Part shown: in pieces, positions 35,165-46,864 of the stretch
How positions within the stretch are numbered: position 1 is the first letter of the stretch
Layout of the letters: every line of letters begins with the position of its first letter
Assembly: GCF_030272615.1 (NCBI RefSeq)
Contig: NC_081406.1
Coordinates: forward strand, 218,434,997-218,498,996
DNA length: 64,000 bases
From: Cryptomeria japonica
Taxonomy: Eukaryota > Streptophyta > Pinopsida > Cupressales > Cupressaceae
Direction of reading: 5' to 3'
Translations under genes and position numbers: made by a program
Notes under the pieces: generated by a model
The model's database searches: none
Told to the model about the DNA's origin: nothing
What the model saw: only the letters and a program-made list of their open reading frames with translations

Positions 35165-35588
35165 GTTAGAATTAGGGATCACTAAGAGGGGGGTGAATTA
35201 GTGATCTATTAGAAATAAAACTCAAAAACTTATTCTTTATCCACCAGTTAGCAATATATAACAGTAAAGAACATAAGCAATGAAGCAATGGTTGGAGTAG
35301 GAGCAAGAGCGGTGGGAGTGACTGGTTTGAATTTGAATGGATTAGGAGTGGTAATTTCAAGCGATGGAGGTTCCAGGGGATCCCATGTGATCTCCACCAT
35401 AGGAGAAACAAAATCTAAATCTACTAATGGCAGTCTCAATGGAACTTGGGATGGGGTTACTTTGTAGGCTCCATCAAAAGGTAAAGCTGACAAATCTGAC
35501 AAACCTTGTGGTGTGGAGGGCCCTAGGGTTTTTGCATAGAATCATAGGACTTCGGTTTCTCTGGACTGCAATAGTAAAATGGACTACT
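35165..35588 (-). mobile_element. Fragment beginning with a copia LTR-type end, with a small ORF
   Basis: The plus strand starts TGTTAGAATTAGGGATCAC and AGAGGGGGGTGAATTAGTG. This mirrors the LTR end pattern at 53911 (TGTTGGAAATATGG...AGAGGGGAGGGGTGAATCAG), so it looks like a minus-oriented copia LTR end. After about 100 bp the sequence becomes different and holds a minus-strand ORF (35248-35502, 84 residues). That ORF is Pro-rich (DLSALPFDGAYKVTPSQVP, WDPLEPPSLEITTPNP) and matches no family known to me. It could be a captured gene fragment. Confidence 0.35.
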
Positions 35589-37178
35589 TGTTGGCATTTT
35601 GTTGTCATTGATGTCAACCGGTATAGGATGGCTACCATTATAAGAGATATATGTGTTGCACTGTCATGGATGCATATCGGATGTGATATCTTTGATGTCA
35701 CTTATTTTTGTAGGTCACCAGTAAGGGAGAGAATGTCATTCAGTACAATGACCGTTGGAGTCACTGGTATGATATATGGACAGGAGACCAATATGATATA
35801 ACAACTGGTAAATGATGACATCCAAGATGTTGGGATGTTAATTATGATGAAGAGGTGAAATGTTATCTAAATCACACCAACACAGGAGGAAGGATGTATA
35901 GGTCACCAGTATGTTGTGTGGATGCAAAATAGCAGAACTCCCACCCGACAAAGATGCAATCACCAATTTGAAGAGATGACTAACAGTGAATGTGCCTCAA
36001 TCGGATCAAATGTGCCTGTTTGAAGATATGTTGCTTAAATAGGGAAGCCACATTAGTGCATTGCAGGATGCAGATGGCAAGGATCCACTCCCACCAGTAA
36101 GTGGAGCTTATCTCCTATTATGCAAAGTGTGCATCATAGTTCTAAGAGATAAGAAAAAAGAGTTAAAGGCAGGCGTTTAAAGGGTCACACTGGATCTATC
36201 GGTGAATCAAAAAGTTGCCTCAAGTGCATGAAATCAGGGATATGCACTGGACCGACAGAGAAGACATGTTGAACAACCAGTACAGAGGAAGAAGTGATGG
36301 GTTTGTCACTTTGACAAACCGGTTGAGATGATGTCTGGGCTGATGAAGAACTAGGCAAGGCTGAGCAACTGCAGATAGAGAGTGCAACCAGTATGCAGAT
36401 GCCTCAGATGGAAACAGTTGAAAGTTGATGACATGGTGTCATCAAACGTGTTTACAGGTAAGTATGTCGACTAATAATATGGACAAAGTGCAGATACAAA
36501 AGACTCCCATCTGATGAGGATGTGCATAAGGTAGGTTAGCAAGTGTGTTGACTAGTTAAGTGTTCCACCAGAAGAGAAGCCAAGTGTCGAGTGATGGATG
36601 ACCAGTTAGGGTTTAACCGACAGGGTTAGTAAGCAGGTAGATGGAGCATAGATATTTTGTGTTGTTCGGTGACCAACATGGTGACCAAGCTTAGGTGCAT
36701 GTCGATGATGATGAAACGTAGGACATAGGTGTCATGCATGTAGCGGTCAATGAAGTATGGGTCGGTGAGGTAGCTGGCAGGTCGACATTTATGTTGACTC
36801 GGAGTTTCACGGGATGCGCAACAGAGGTTTGCAGCTCAAGGTCAAATGAACAACAAAGATCCAACATAGATTGTTTGAGTAGATAGAGGTAGGTGAAGGG
36901 AACTGTGAAGCCATTCTTGGTGATCGACCAAGAAATCTGCTGATAGGTTAAAGAAGGTTGCTAAAAATAGAAGGCGTGATCAAGAAGGCATGACAATGGT
37001 GGGATTGATTGATGAGTTACAGTTCATCAATCAAGGTGATCAGATCTCTTGAGATGTGATTGGATTTGGTTTTCCTCAAGGTCAATGAGGAAATCGTAAC
37101 CGCCTAAAGTTTGAATTAGTTTCTGGCAGGAAAACCAGTTTATAAATATGCAAGCCAAAATTGATGAAGGATACCACT

Positions 37179-37956
37179 TGTGTATGGTGAAAATGGATAA
37201 CAATAACAACAATATTGAAAGGTTAAATGAATCCAACCACTAAACCCTAGCCTAACAATGAACAAAGATCCACCATAACATATGAAGATTACCTAAGACA
37301 ATGCAAATCAAATGAAATCACAAAGATTATACCATCACATGTCCAATAGGATTTTGATCTCCATTCTTCCTATCTCCATTGATCTTGCTTGATATATTTG
37401 CTCTCAGATTTTTATATGTGCAAGAGCTCAACAAAGAATGAAATGTGGTTGCAAGTAGGATCGTAGTGTAGCCAAATACTCCAAAATCAGTCATTAGTCA
37501 TTAGGGTTTGACAATGAAGGAAGCATCTCCTTAAATAGAAGACACAATAAGAAATGGAGGGTTAAGATTGAGAGGTGTAAAAAGAGAGGTCGGCTAGGAT
37601 TAGAGGGTAGGTAGAAGAAATACCAAAATAATGAAAGAGGTAGGTAGTATAGGAATTAAGAGATGAATGACATGTGTCATGTGTAGAAAAGGTTAATGAA
37701 TTAATTAAATAAATAAAGATTTATTTAATTAATAGAAGAAGTAAGATAATTAAATAAATAAGATATTTATTTAATTTAGGAAAGGGGTAATTTAAATAAA
37801 TAAATGTATTTATTTAAATAAGAAATAAGGCTAGAAGAGAATAAATGAATTAATTAAATAAATAAAGATTTATTTAATTAATAGAAGAATTAAGCTTAGA
37901 TAATTAAATAAATAAAATATTTATTTAATTAGACATGACAATTTTAGGTGTCTACA
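37179..37956 (-). repeat. 3' LTR of the Tat element
   Basis: Plus strand TGTGTATGGTGAAAA...TTTTAGGTGTCTACA. The U3 part (plus-strand right side, about 37690-37935) contains a series of AT-rich palindromes of the form AATTAAATAAATA...TATTTATTTAATT. Confidence 0.96.
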
Positions 37957-37970
37957 TTTTGCCCCTCTTT
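37957..37970 (-). promoter_or_regulatory. Polypurine tract of the Tat element
   Basis: On the minus strand AAAGAGGGGCAAAA immediately precedes the LTR start TGTAGACACC, the expected place for priming plus-strand DNA synthesis. Confidence 0.88.
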
Positions 37971-38474
37971 GAGACAATGCGGCTTGTCGCGTTGTTTCAA
38001 AGAAGATAATATGAACTGATACAGAGTTGCCCCAGAATGGGAATGATATGCCCCCTCGAGAGATTGGATGAAAATGTCGGAAAAGATTGAAGACAATCTC
38101 TCGATAAGAAAGAAAGGCTAGAAGGGATTGACCGGATAAAGTGACAAAGTCACGGGATAAAGAAGACTGACTCGGGAAACGAAGGCTAGGGGTAGTCTAT
38201 AAGATAGACCAGGGGGGAAAATACATCCTCATTGTCATCTACACCTTCACGAGAGCACATTGCAGAGCGAAAATAGAGCAGGAGCAGTTAGCAGCGATGG
38301 CTTTCGTGCATAGATTGACCGCGTTTGCCGATTCCAGAGGCCAGCAGAGGCAGGAGAGCTGGTAAGTACCACCAAACCTCCTCGTACTTTCATGCATTTC
38401 AAGTTTTTGTCATTAATGCTCAGTAGGTAGCGATAAATGTGCTAGGAATAGGGTACCAAAAAAATGCAAAAACG

Positions 38475-38740
38475 CGCAATCGCGTCTGTGTCAGTGCCAG
38501 GCGCGTCTGTGTCCAACAGGCGCGTCTGTGTCGGTTACAGGTGCATCTATGCCTGGGACCGCGTTTGCGTTGATTGCGGGCGCGTTTAGGTATTGTAGAG
38601 GCGTTTGTGTCATGAAGTCGCGTTTAGGTTCCATAGGCGCGTTTGTGCATAATGTAAGCACGTTTGTGTTCAAAAAGCGCGTCTGTGTCGCAGAAGCGCA
38701 TTTGTGCAGTCTAGAAGTGCGTTTATGTGTCAAAATGCAT
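38475..38740 (+). repeat. Array of GCGTCTGTG motifs upstream of the antisense gene
   Basis: About 13 copies of a short motif (consensus GCGCGTCTGTGTC, variants GCGTTTGTGTC and GCGTTTAGGT) are spaced some 16-22 bp apart with unrelated sequence between. The same motif on the opposite strand forms two clusters in the gag leader (50826-50985 and 52180-52445). In both places it reads GCGTCTGTG in the sense of the neighbouring ORF. Confidence 0.85.
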
Positions 38741-38854
38741 GGTTTTAGTCTTCTAGGTCAAATCGGCAGTTCTGTGATGAACATACGCTGTCGATTGGAT
38801 AAGCTGCTGAGAGGATACACTCAAACAGGTCCTCTAAGAAGACCAGGATAGATC

Positions 38855-39100
38855 AAGGCACTTTGTGATGAACAGGGAGTACCAGGATAGGCAGCACTTT
38901 GTGATGAACAAGGAGTGCGAATGTGAGTAACACTTTGTGATGAACAGGGAATGTCACACACGTAGTACTTTGTGATGAACAGGGAGCACTACTAGGATAG
39001 ATAGCAACACTTTGTGATAAACAGTGAGTGTCACTAGGATAGATAGCCATATGCATTTAGATAGCGAGTAGCATTTTGTGATAAACAGTGAATGCCACTA
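38855..39100 (+). repeat. Array of CACTTTGTGATGAACAGGGA repeats
   Basis: Six copies of a 20-22 bp core (CACTTTGTGATGAACAGGGA, later copies with GATAAACAGTGA) recur every 35-65 bp, ending about 45 bp before the antisense gene's ATG. Linkers often contain TAGGATAGATAG. Confidence 0.82.
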
Positions 39101-39142
39101 TAACTGACATGATTGATTGTTTGACTGCAGGAGTATCTGCCT

Positions 39143-41065
39143 ATGTTGGAGTCATGGGAGAGATTCCCGTCTACACAGAGACTGCGACCAGAGTTGTCGT
39201 TTGAGGAGAGAGCAGCTATTAAGGAGATGGGCCTCAGACATGTACTGTATGTGCCTGAGTTTCGGGCAAACATGGGTTTGCTGACTGCGCTGGCGGAGAG
39301 ATGGCACTCCGAGACTTGCACGTTTCACTTACCGATGGGGGAGATGACAGTGACCCTCGAGGATGTCTATAGGATTTTGCACATACCGATCGATGGAGAG
39401 CTGATTCCATATGATCGAGATGGAGACAGGGAGGCGTTGAGATGGGCATTCCAGGATCCCGGGTTGGAGATGAGAGCAGGGCACGTGGCATGGGATACCA
39501 TGACTGCGACAGGTTTAGCTTTGCCAGCTGTGATCGGAGGAGCCATCAGTGGGTTCTTGTGTCCTGACAGAGCTACACGGGGGTTGGCAGTGGGTTGGGG
39601 GGGAGCATTGGAGATACTGGTGACTGAGCACACCAGATATGCATGGGGGCCATGTGTCTTGGCACATTTATACTATGAGTTGCATCAGTTCGTTTATCAC
39701 GGATCAGTGGGACTGGGTTGTGGAGTGACACTCCTACAGGAGTGGGCATATGAGCACCTTCCTATCACACGGCCGATTCACTTCAGAGGTAGAGGGCATG
39801 GACGGAGCTTTGTACACCTCTATGATATGATTATGTCACAGCCTCGGATTGGCCGGCTGGAGCACTGGAGGCGTGTTATAGATGATATTGACACAGTCAT
39901 CTGGAGGCCGTACCTGGGGTGCGAGGAGTGGGAGGATGATGCCTTGGAGCTGCCATATACATTTAGGAGCAGATATCTGATTGGGCGGACGCCCTACATT
40001 TTGGAGAGACAACTGGTTGACAGGGTTGGTAGATAGTTCGGTAGGATCTAGAGGACGCCACGAGGCTCGGGTATGTATGCCCGTACAGTCAGGGATCAGG
40101 CACAGTTCGAGCCATTGTTATCGTATGATCAAGTCGTCACACAGCTGGCTGAGATGATGCCATTACCCTGGGATATGTGGCCGGATGTTGAGGATGCAGG
40201 CATGGATGCAGAGTACTCCGCGTATTGGGCAGAGCATCTGTTTCCGTGGTTGACAGATCCGGGAGAGCTGCTGGAGGGAGAGGTTGGAGGGGATGATGAT
40301 GATGATGGTGGAGGGGATGGTGGCCGAGGCCGATGGAGGCGGAGGGGAGTAGTGGGAGAGAGGAGGGTGGCACCTCCGAGGGAGGGGGGATAGGAGGGAC
40401 CAGCCCAGGTGGTGAGGGGTCGCGGTGGAGTGCCCCTGCAGGTACCAGCAGCACAGGGTCCTAGAGCATAGGGACCGAGACAGGGACAGGGACAGGGACA
40501 GGTACAGGGACAGGTGCCAGTACAGGCACATGGACAGAGACAGGTGCAGGCACCCGCAGAGGGAGAGCCATAGGCAGAGGCAGAGGGTGGGGATCCTGAG
40601 GAGGATGAGCTGATTGAGCTCAGGGAGATCTGCCAGGGCCAAGCAGACGAGATCCAGGAGCTGGAGAGGGAGAGGGATCGACTCAGGACCTGGTTCAGGG
40701 ATACTGAGCGGGAGAGGGATCAGGCGATTCAGCGCTACACTGAGGCTGAGATAGCGCTAAGGGCAGGGAGGTAGGTGGCAGAGGACATAGGGGCAGGCTA
40801 CGCGTATGTCTTGCAAGCCGGAGAGGAGATTGGTTACTGGAGGGACCTCTACTATGGTGCAGTGCCAACAGATCAGCGGACGAGGAGCTTCCATAGACCA
40901 TCGCAGACAGCGACGGCTATAGGAGGGAGCCGGAGGAGGCAGGCATGTAGTGGTGGGGTCATGGGTCCTCCACCACCACCAGACAGGCAAGGAGATCCTG
41001 GAGCGGGTCCATCTATAGCTCAGCGTCCGTCGAGGCCAGGCGGCTCCGAGGGAGGGAGTTCATAA
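39143..41065 (+). pseudogene. Plant Mobile Domain (PMD, PF10536-type) gene, antisense within the Tat element; six in-frame TAG
   Basis: One plus-strand frame runs from ATG 39143 (MLESWERFPSTQ) to TAA 41063-41065. The first 298 codons hold a PMD: MGLRHVLYVPEFR, LLTALAERWHSET, FHLPMGEMTVTLEDVYRI. An acidic stretch (EVGGDDDDDGG), a Gln/Gly repeat region and a predicted coiled coil (ELERERDRLRTWF) follow, then a Pro/Arg-rich tail. Internal stops are all TAG: 40034, 40049, 40391, 40469, 40571 and 40772. Composition is much more GC-rich than the surrounding element. PMD proteins include host silencing factors (MAIL1/MAIN) and transposon-borne copies. Function here is unknown. The gene converges with pol. 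Confidence 0.87.
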
Positions 41066-42806
41066 TAGCCATAGAGGGCTCCTTTGTATCAGTATATGTA
41101 CCATTTTTGTATTGTAGACACCTGCGGGTGATTTTGTAGCTATATGATTCTTTTGACATCATTGTATCATAACACATTTGATTATATATGAGAGATGATT
41201 CACCATTTTTGCGGTAGCTATATGCATGTGTACCTTATGTGATGAGATGTTCTTATGTGATACATGTTTTATGATATGGATGCAAATATGTATATGATGC
41301 AATGCAATGTTTTTGTTCTTTTATGTTTTATATGCGATGCATGATGCAAATGTGAATGTATGTAATACAAATAAATATGATAATGCAAATGATTATTTAC
41401 ATAATGAAAATGTGAGATGTGCTAACATGTGTTGTATGCAGGATGTGATGCAATTGTGATATCTATATGTATGTATGAAATGCTTATATGTGGTGATGCA
41501 GGTGTAACTATATGAAATGCAAATGTTTTTGGTGTGTCATTATACTTAGTCATGTGATAGCAGGCTACGCGGACTCGAGAAGGACGATGGAAGTCAATCA
41601 AGAAAGGGGGATGGAAGACAGAAGATATGAAAGTGAAAGAGCTTCTTGTGCGTTATCATCATTGAGCTTTATTATGGCAAAATAGGTTATGACAATCGAG
41701 GCATTTGTTCGACCTAGAAAGTCATTGTACCTATTTGCATGGAGATAAGACAGTCACAAACAAGGAATGCCCCAGTTCATACTAGACTCACAGTGTCCTC
41801 ATATCCTTGGACAAGTCATAGCATTACTAAAAGACAATCCATAGACAGCAAATGCAAATAGGTGACGATACCCCATCCTCGCCTTTCTAGTCAAAGACAT
41901 CCTGGAGATAGAATCTCTAGTCAGAGACATCCTGGAAAAGCTAAAAGACATGTCACCAAAAGATAAAATCAAAAGAAAACCAAGACTCGACACCAACATC
42001 CACTGTAGTCCTCAAGTTTAGTGTCTCTTGTCACTTGTTTAAGTCTTATTCGATTGTGGTCACAATGTTCACTTTCACAAAAAGGATAGATAGCACTGAA
42101 CCATATGTTGTCTGAGTCTGTTGAAAGATTTGATTTTGTTGAAGCTCATTGTTGCTGCTGTGTCTCATTTGAAACTGACTGAATCCATGAAACTGATACT
42201 TTATTGTGAGGAAAATGAAACTTTATTGCGGATCTGGCGATGCAGATGTTGCTTTATTGCGGATTGTGCGCGGATAGACTTGAAGGAAGCTGGAAGAAAC
42301 TGTACTCCTCGAAACATGTGATGTTCTTAGTTCCACACCCATCACTAGACGTAGGATTTGCCGTAGTCACAGATAGGATCGGATTTATTATTGATGGAAA
42401 GGGATGTGAAAAGGGAGATTTATTATGAATGGCTAACCAATCTTGGGTAGATCAATAACAAGCCATGATGGGACTGGGTAATTTTATTATGGATGAATAG
42501 GTTGTGAGTGTGTGCGAAGTGAAAGGATGAAAGTGAATCCTGAAGGAGGGAGGAGCAATGTCTCTACGCATGGCACTGGTGACCCAGTTTTCACCATGGT
42601 ACTTGCCCAGGGCACCACCGAAGTGGTTTTCACCATTGGATGAAATTATTTCTCTTTACTTTTTTCAATTTTTCAATGTTTTTGTGTCACAAGGCGCCTG
42701 TTTGCCAGGTTTTCACCAAGTAACGATTTTTTTGTTTTATAATTTTTTTTGTATTTTTGATTTTTTTTGATTTTTTTGTATTTTTGAATTAGGATACTCT
42801 GATGAG
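41066..42806. other. Convergent intergenic region of the Tat element
   Basis: This lies between the end of the antisense gene and the end of integrase. It is AT-rich with ATGATGCAAATG-like low-complexity sequence (41200-41520). Four copies of GTTTTCACCA occur near 42590-42720. No coding domain was seen; it presumably holds the 3' UTRs of both transcription units. Confidence 0.5.
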
Positions 42807-45800
42807 CTATGTGTAGAACTGGCGAAGGTGCATGTTGTTGATAGGATCCTCCAAAGGTTCACCTTCTGTAGTTGAGAGCTGATATGTACCAGATCCATAT
42901 GCTGCTGTAATAATGTAGGGACCAAGCCAGTTTGGTTCAAACTTGCCCTTCTTATCTCTGTCTTGCTGATTCTTGGGGTTTTCTCTGAGGACTAAGTCAC
43001 CTACCTCAAATATGTGAGGCTTGACCTTGTGATTGTAGTTGCGACTCATTCGTTGTTGGTAAGCCTTGAGATGATTAAAAGCAGTATGTCTTCATTCCTC
43101 CAGCAGTTCTAGTTCTTGTAAGCGAGAGACCCTGTAATCTTCATCGTTGATTATGTTTCTCAAAGAGACCTGTAAAGAAGGTAACTCGATCTCAATAGGC
43201 AAGATGGCTTCAGCGCCGTAGACAAGTGAATAAGGTGTAGCTCCTGTAGGTGTGCGGACACTTGTACGGTAGGCCCAAAGTGCAGGATTGAGTTGGATAT
43301 GCCAGTTACGGCCAGCGTCGTCGATTGTCTTTTTAAGGATTTTGAGAATTGTTTTGTTAGACGCCTCAGCTTGGCCATTACCTTGGGGGTAATATGGTGT
43401 GGAGAAACGATGAGAGATATGGAAGCGGTCACAGAGTTCAGGAACATCCTGATTTTTGAAGGGATGCCCGTTATCAGTAATAATGGAAGTAGGAATCTCG
43501 TATCGGCAAATGATGTAGTTCAGGATGAAGGTAGCAATTTGTTTCCCTGTAACTTGTGTGAGAGGCACAGATTCAATCCACTTTGTGAAATACTCTGTGG
43601 CTGTGATAATAAATTTATGACCATTGGAAGAAGGAGGGTGAATCTTGCCTATGAGATCGAGTCCCCACTGACAAAAGGGCCAAGGAGATGCGAGTGGTTG
43701 TAGTTCTTGTGCTGGTGCATGTATGAGGTCTCCATGAATTTGACACTGCCTACACTTCTTGACAAACTGATATGAGTCTTTTTCCATAGTAGGCCAGTAA
43801 TATCCAGTCCTGATGAGTTTCTTGGCCAAGGTAGGACCACTAGTATGCGGACCACATATCCCTTCATGCACTTCTCGTAACGCAATCTGAGCTTCGTCAG
43901 TCTCTAAACATCTAAGAAGGGTGCCATCTAGACCTCGTCGGTATAGGATATCAGCTAGAATGACGTATCAAGAGGATTGGCGAATGAAAGTGCGGCGTTG
44001 GTTGTTCGATAGATTGAGAGGTAAGATATTGTCGCGAAGGTATGTGAATATGGAACCATATAATTGGGATTCAGGACCAACAACGCATATCATTTCAGTA
44101 GGAGTGATCTCGTATGAAGGAATCAACAGATTATCTACCAGGAACTCATAGCAGGTCTCATTTTGTGGTAGATCAATGAGCGAAGCAATCGTAGCCATGG
44201 CATCTGCAGCACGATTTTGTTCTCTTGGTATCTGCTCAAAATCTATCTTTGTGAAGTGCTATTTCAAATCATCTACCAGTTGTTTGTAAGGCATTAGCTT
44301 TTCATCTTTTGTTTGGTAATTATCAGTTGCTTGACGGATGACCAGTTGAGAATCCCCAAAAACGCGAAGTTCTTGGATCTTCCATTGAACTACAATTCTT
44401 AATCCAGTTGTTAATACCTCATATTCCGCTATATTGTTGGTGCAAGGAAATGATAAGCGGTATGACTTTGGTATAGAATCGCTTTGGGGAGTTATAAAGA
44501 GAATACCCGCTCCTGCTCCATGCTGTGTGTATGAGCCATCAAAGTATAGTTGCCATGGCTTCACATGTGGTATTGTTAAAATTGCTTCATCTGGAAATTC
44601 TGACTGTAGAGGAACATCATCTATCATGGGAGCATTTGCCAATTGATCTGCAATTTCTTGTCCTTTTATTGCTTTTCTGTCTACGTACTCGATGTCAAAT
44701 TCACTCAGAATCATTACCCACTTGGCCAGCCGCCCAGTAAGTGTAGCTTTGTTGAGAAGATATTTTAGTGGATCAATTCTAGCAATCAACTTAGTCTTGT
44801 GAGTGAGCATATAATGGCGTAATTTTAGTGAAGCAAAGACCACAACAAGACAGGCACACTCGATTGGTGTGTAATTTAGCTCATATCCCACCAGTGTGCG
44901 ACTGATATAGTATACTTCTTTTTCCTTGCCGTCAGGTATTTGTTGTGCTAAGAGTGCCCCCAGTGCCGTTGGAGTAGCTGATATGTAGAGTAACAAAGGT
45001 TGATCTGGAATTGGTGGCATCAAAATTGGTGGGTTCAAAAGATAGTCTTTGAGCGCTTGAAAAGCCTATTGACAGTTCTCATCCCATTTGAACTTGATGT
45101 TTTTGTGTAGCAGGTGCTGGAAAGGATTACACTTATCTGCAAGTTGTGCTATGAATCTTCGTATGGATTGGAGTCTCCCTTGTAAAGATCGAAGTTGACT
45201 GATATTCCTCGGTGGCGGCATGTCCAAGATAGCCTTGACTTTTGCTGGATCGGCCTCGATTTCTCTTTTAGACACAATGAATCCTAGGAGCTTCCTTGAG
45301 GTTACTGTAAAGACACATTTCTTTGGATTTAATCTTACTTTGTATTTTTCCAGCCGATCAAAGACAACTGAAAGTATGTCCAAGTGTGTATCTCTATCTA
45401 TTGATTTTCCCAAGAGATCATCAACATAATCTTCCACTGTTATGTGCATGAGATCATGAAAAATAGTGGTCATCGCCCTTTGATAAGTAGCGCCTGCATT
45501 TTTCAGCCCAAAAGGCATGACATTCCAACAAAAGGTTCCCCATGGACAAGTGAATGATGTTTTATGTTGATCTTTAGGCGCAATCCTGATTTGATTATAT
45601 CAGAAAATCCGTCCATTAAAGATAGCATTTCATGACCTGCTGTGAGATCAACGATCAAGTCAATGTTTGGTAATGGGAAGTCATCTTTCAGACAAGCTTT
45701 GTTGATGTCTCTGAAATCTGTACATATCCTTATGCTGCGATCTGGTTTACTGACAGGTACTAGATTGGAGATCCATTCGGGATAATCAATTGGGCGTATG

Positions 45801-46864
45801 AAACTGACATCCAATAATTTTTCCAGCTCTGCCTTGACTAGTAATGCCACTTGCGGGTGCATTTTCCTTAATTTCTGTTTTACTGGCTTTGCCCCCGGTT
45901 TGACTGTCAAATGATGCATTACCAGATCCGGATCTAATCCAGGCATATCAGCGTATGACCATGCAAAGTTGATTTGTCATTCCTTGAAGAAGCTTATGAA
46001 TTTTGCCCTCTCAGACTCTGTCAAGGATTGAGCCAGGAATATGTTGTGTGGAACCTCTTCCGTACCAATGTTTGTCTTTATAGTCTCCTCTACCAACATG
46101 GATGATTTTTCCTCATATGATGCTGGGAGAATGTCGAGCCTTCCATCTTCGGGTGCCTCAGAGAGGTTTTCGCCCTCAGATACATCCTTTCTTTTTACTT
46201 TTTTGGAGTCAGATAGCGCCACAGTGTGGTTTTCGCCATAAGACCCTTGATTTGTTCTTATTTTCACATTTTTGCGACTAGAAGGCCCGACACCCTCACC
46301 AAAATATGCTATGTTGTTGAGTTCTATGGTGTATCCTGCTTTGTGGTCTCCAGGGGGAAGATCATCTCATATGCCAAGATAGTCGATAATAGCTTCGTCA
46401 TTTTGAAATGTATCAAATTGTGTTGGTCCTTCATGATCCCAGTCAATGAGTTGGGGGTGAACAAGGGGAAGTTCTTTAGTGTTTTCAGAGTTTGCAGGGC
46501 GAAGAGTGAAGATGTGGTTATATTCAGGTATGTCAAGACAATCGTCGAGGTCATCGATGGCACTCTCCTCATCAGTTTCGATCGCGAGCGAATCCAAATT
46601 ATCATCACTAGTAGCGCCTTTAGGGACAGGTGTCCTCATCCTATGCGATTTCAACCTAGGACCTTGAAACGAAGACTGTACGGGATCCTTATGGGTTGGT
46701 TCTTGACCAACTCTGAACTTTTTTGTAAAATTCCTCCTCTTTTGTGGGTTCATCTGGTTCTCTGAATGTCTCGGTGAGCTCATAGTCACTGGAGGATTTG
46801 TCTGAACCCCATTCCCATTCATTAGAATCTGTGGAATAGTAGTCCTCTTGTTGAATTTCGGCAA
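42807..46864 (-). pseudogene. Tat-lineage Pol: RT, RNase H, archaeal-type RNase H, integrase
   Basis: The pol frame is offset from gag. RT: FIRPIDYPEWISNLVPV, ICTDFRDINKAC and catalytic VEDYVDDLLG. A first RNase H (YISATPTALGALLAQ) is followed by a second one (WQLYFDGSYTQHGAGAG, NNIAEYEVL, VFGDSQLV), the Tat signature. Integrase has HHCC (HEGICGPHTSG...CRQCQIHGD) and DDE (GLDLIG, ITDNGHPFKN, GNGQAEASNK) with a C-terminal GPYII segment. Breaks: TGA at 46367, 45977, 43968 and 43092; TAG at 45066 and 44259; and a 1-nt deletion near 45605 in RT. All six stops can be explained by C-to-T changes at CGA or CAG codons. Ends LRQFYT at 42807. Confidence 0.92.

Noticed and set aside
38475-38740. Regularly spaced repeats that could suggest a CRISPR array
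   Set aside because: Plant nuclear context, repeats too short and variable, no cas genes; interpreted as a motif array of the retroelement.
40137-40642. Minus-strand ORFs of 105 and 159 residues, Leu/Pro/His-rich
   Set aside because: They are reverse shadows of the GC-rich PMD gene's acidic and Gln/Gly repeat regions and have no domain resemblance.
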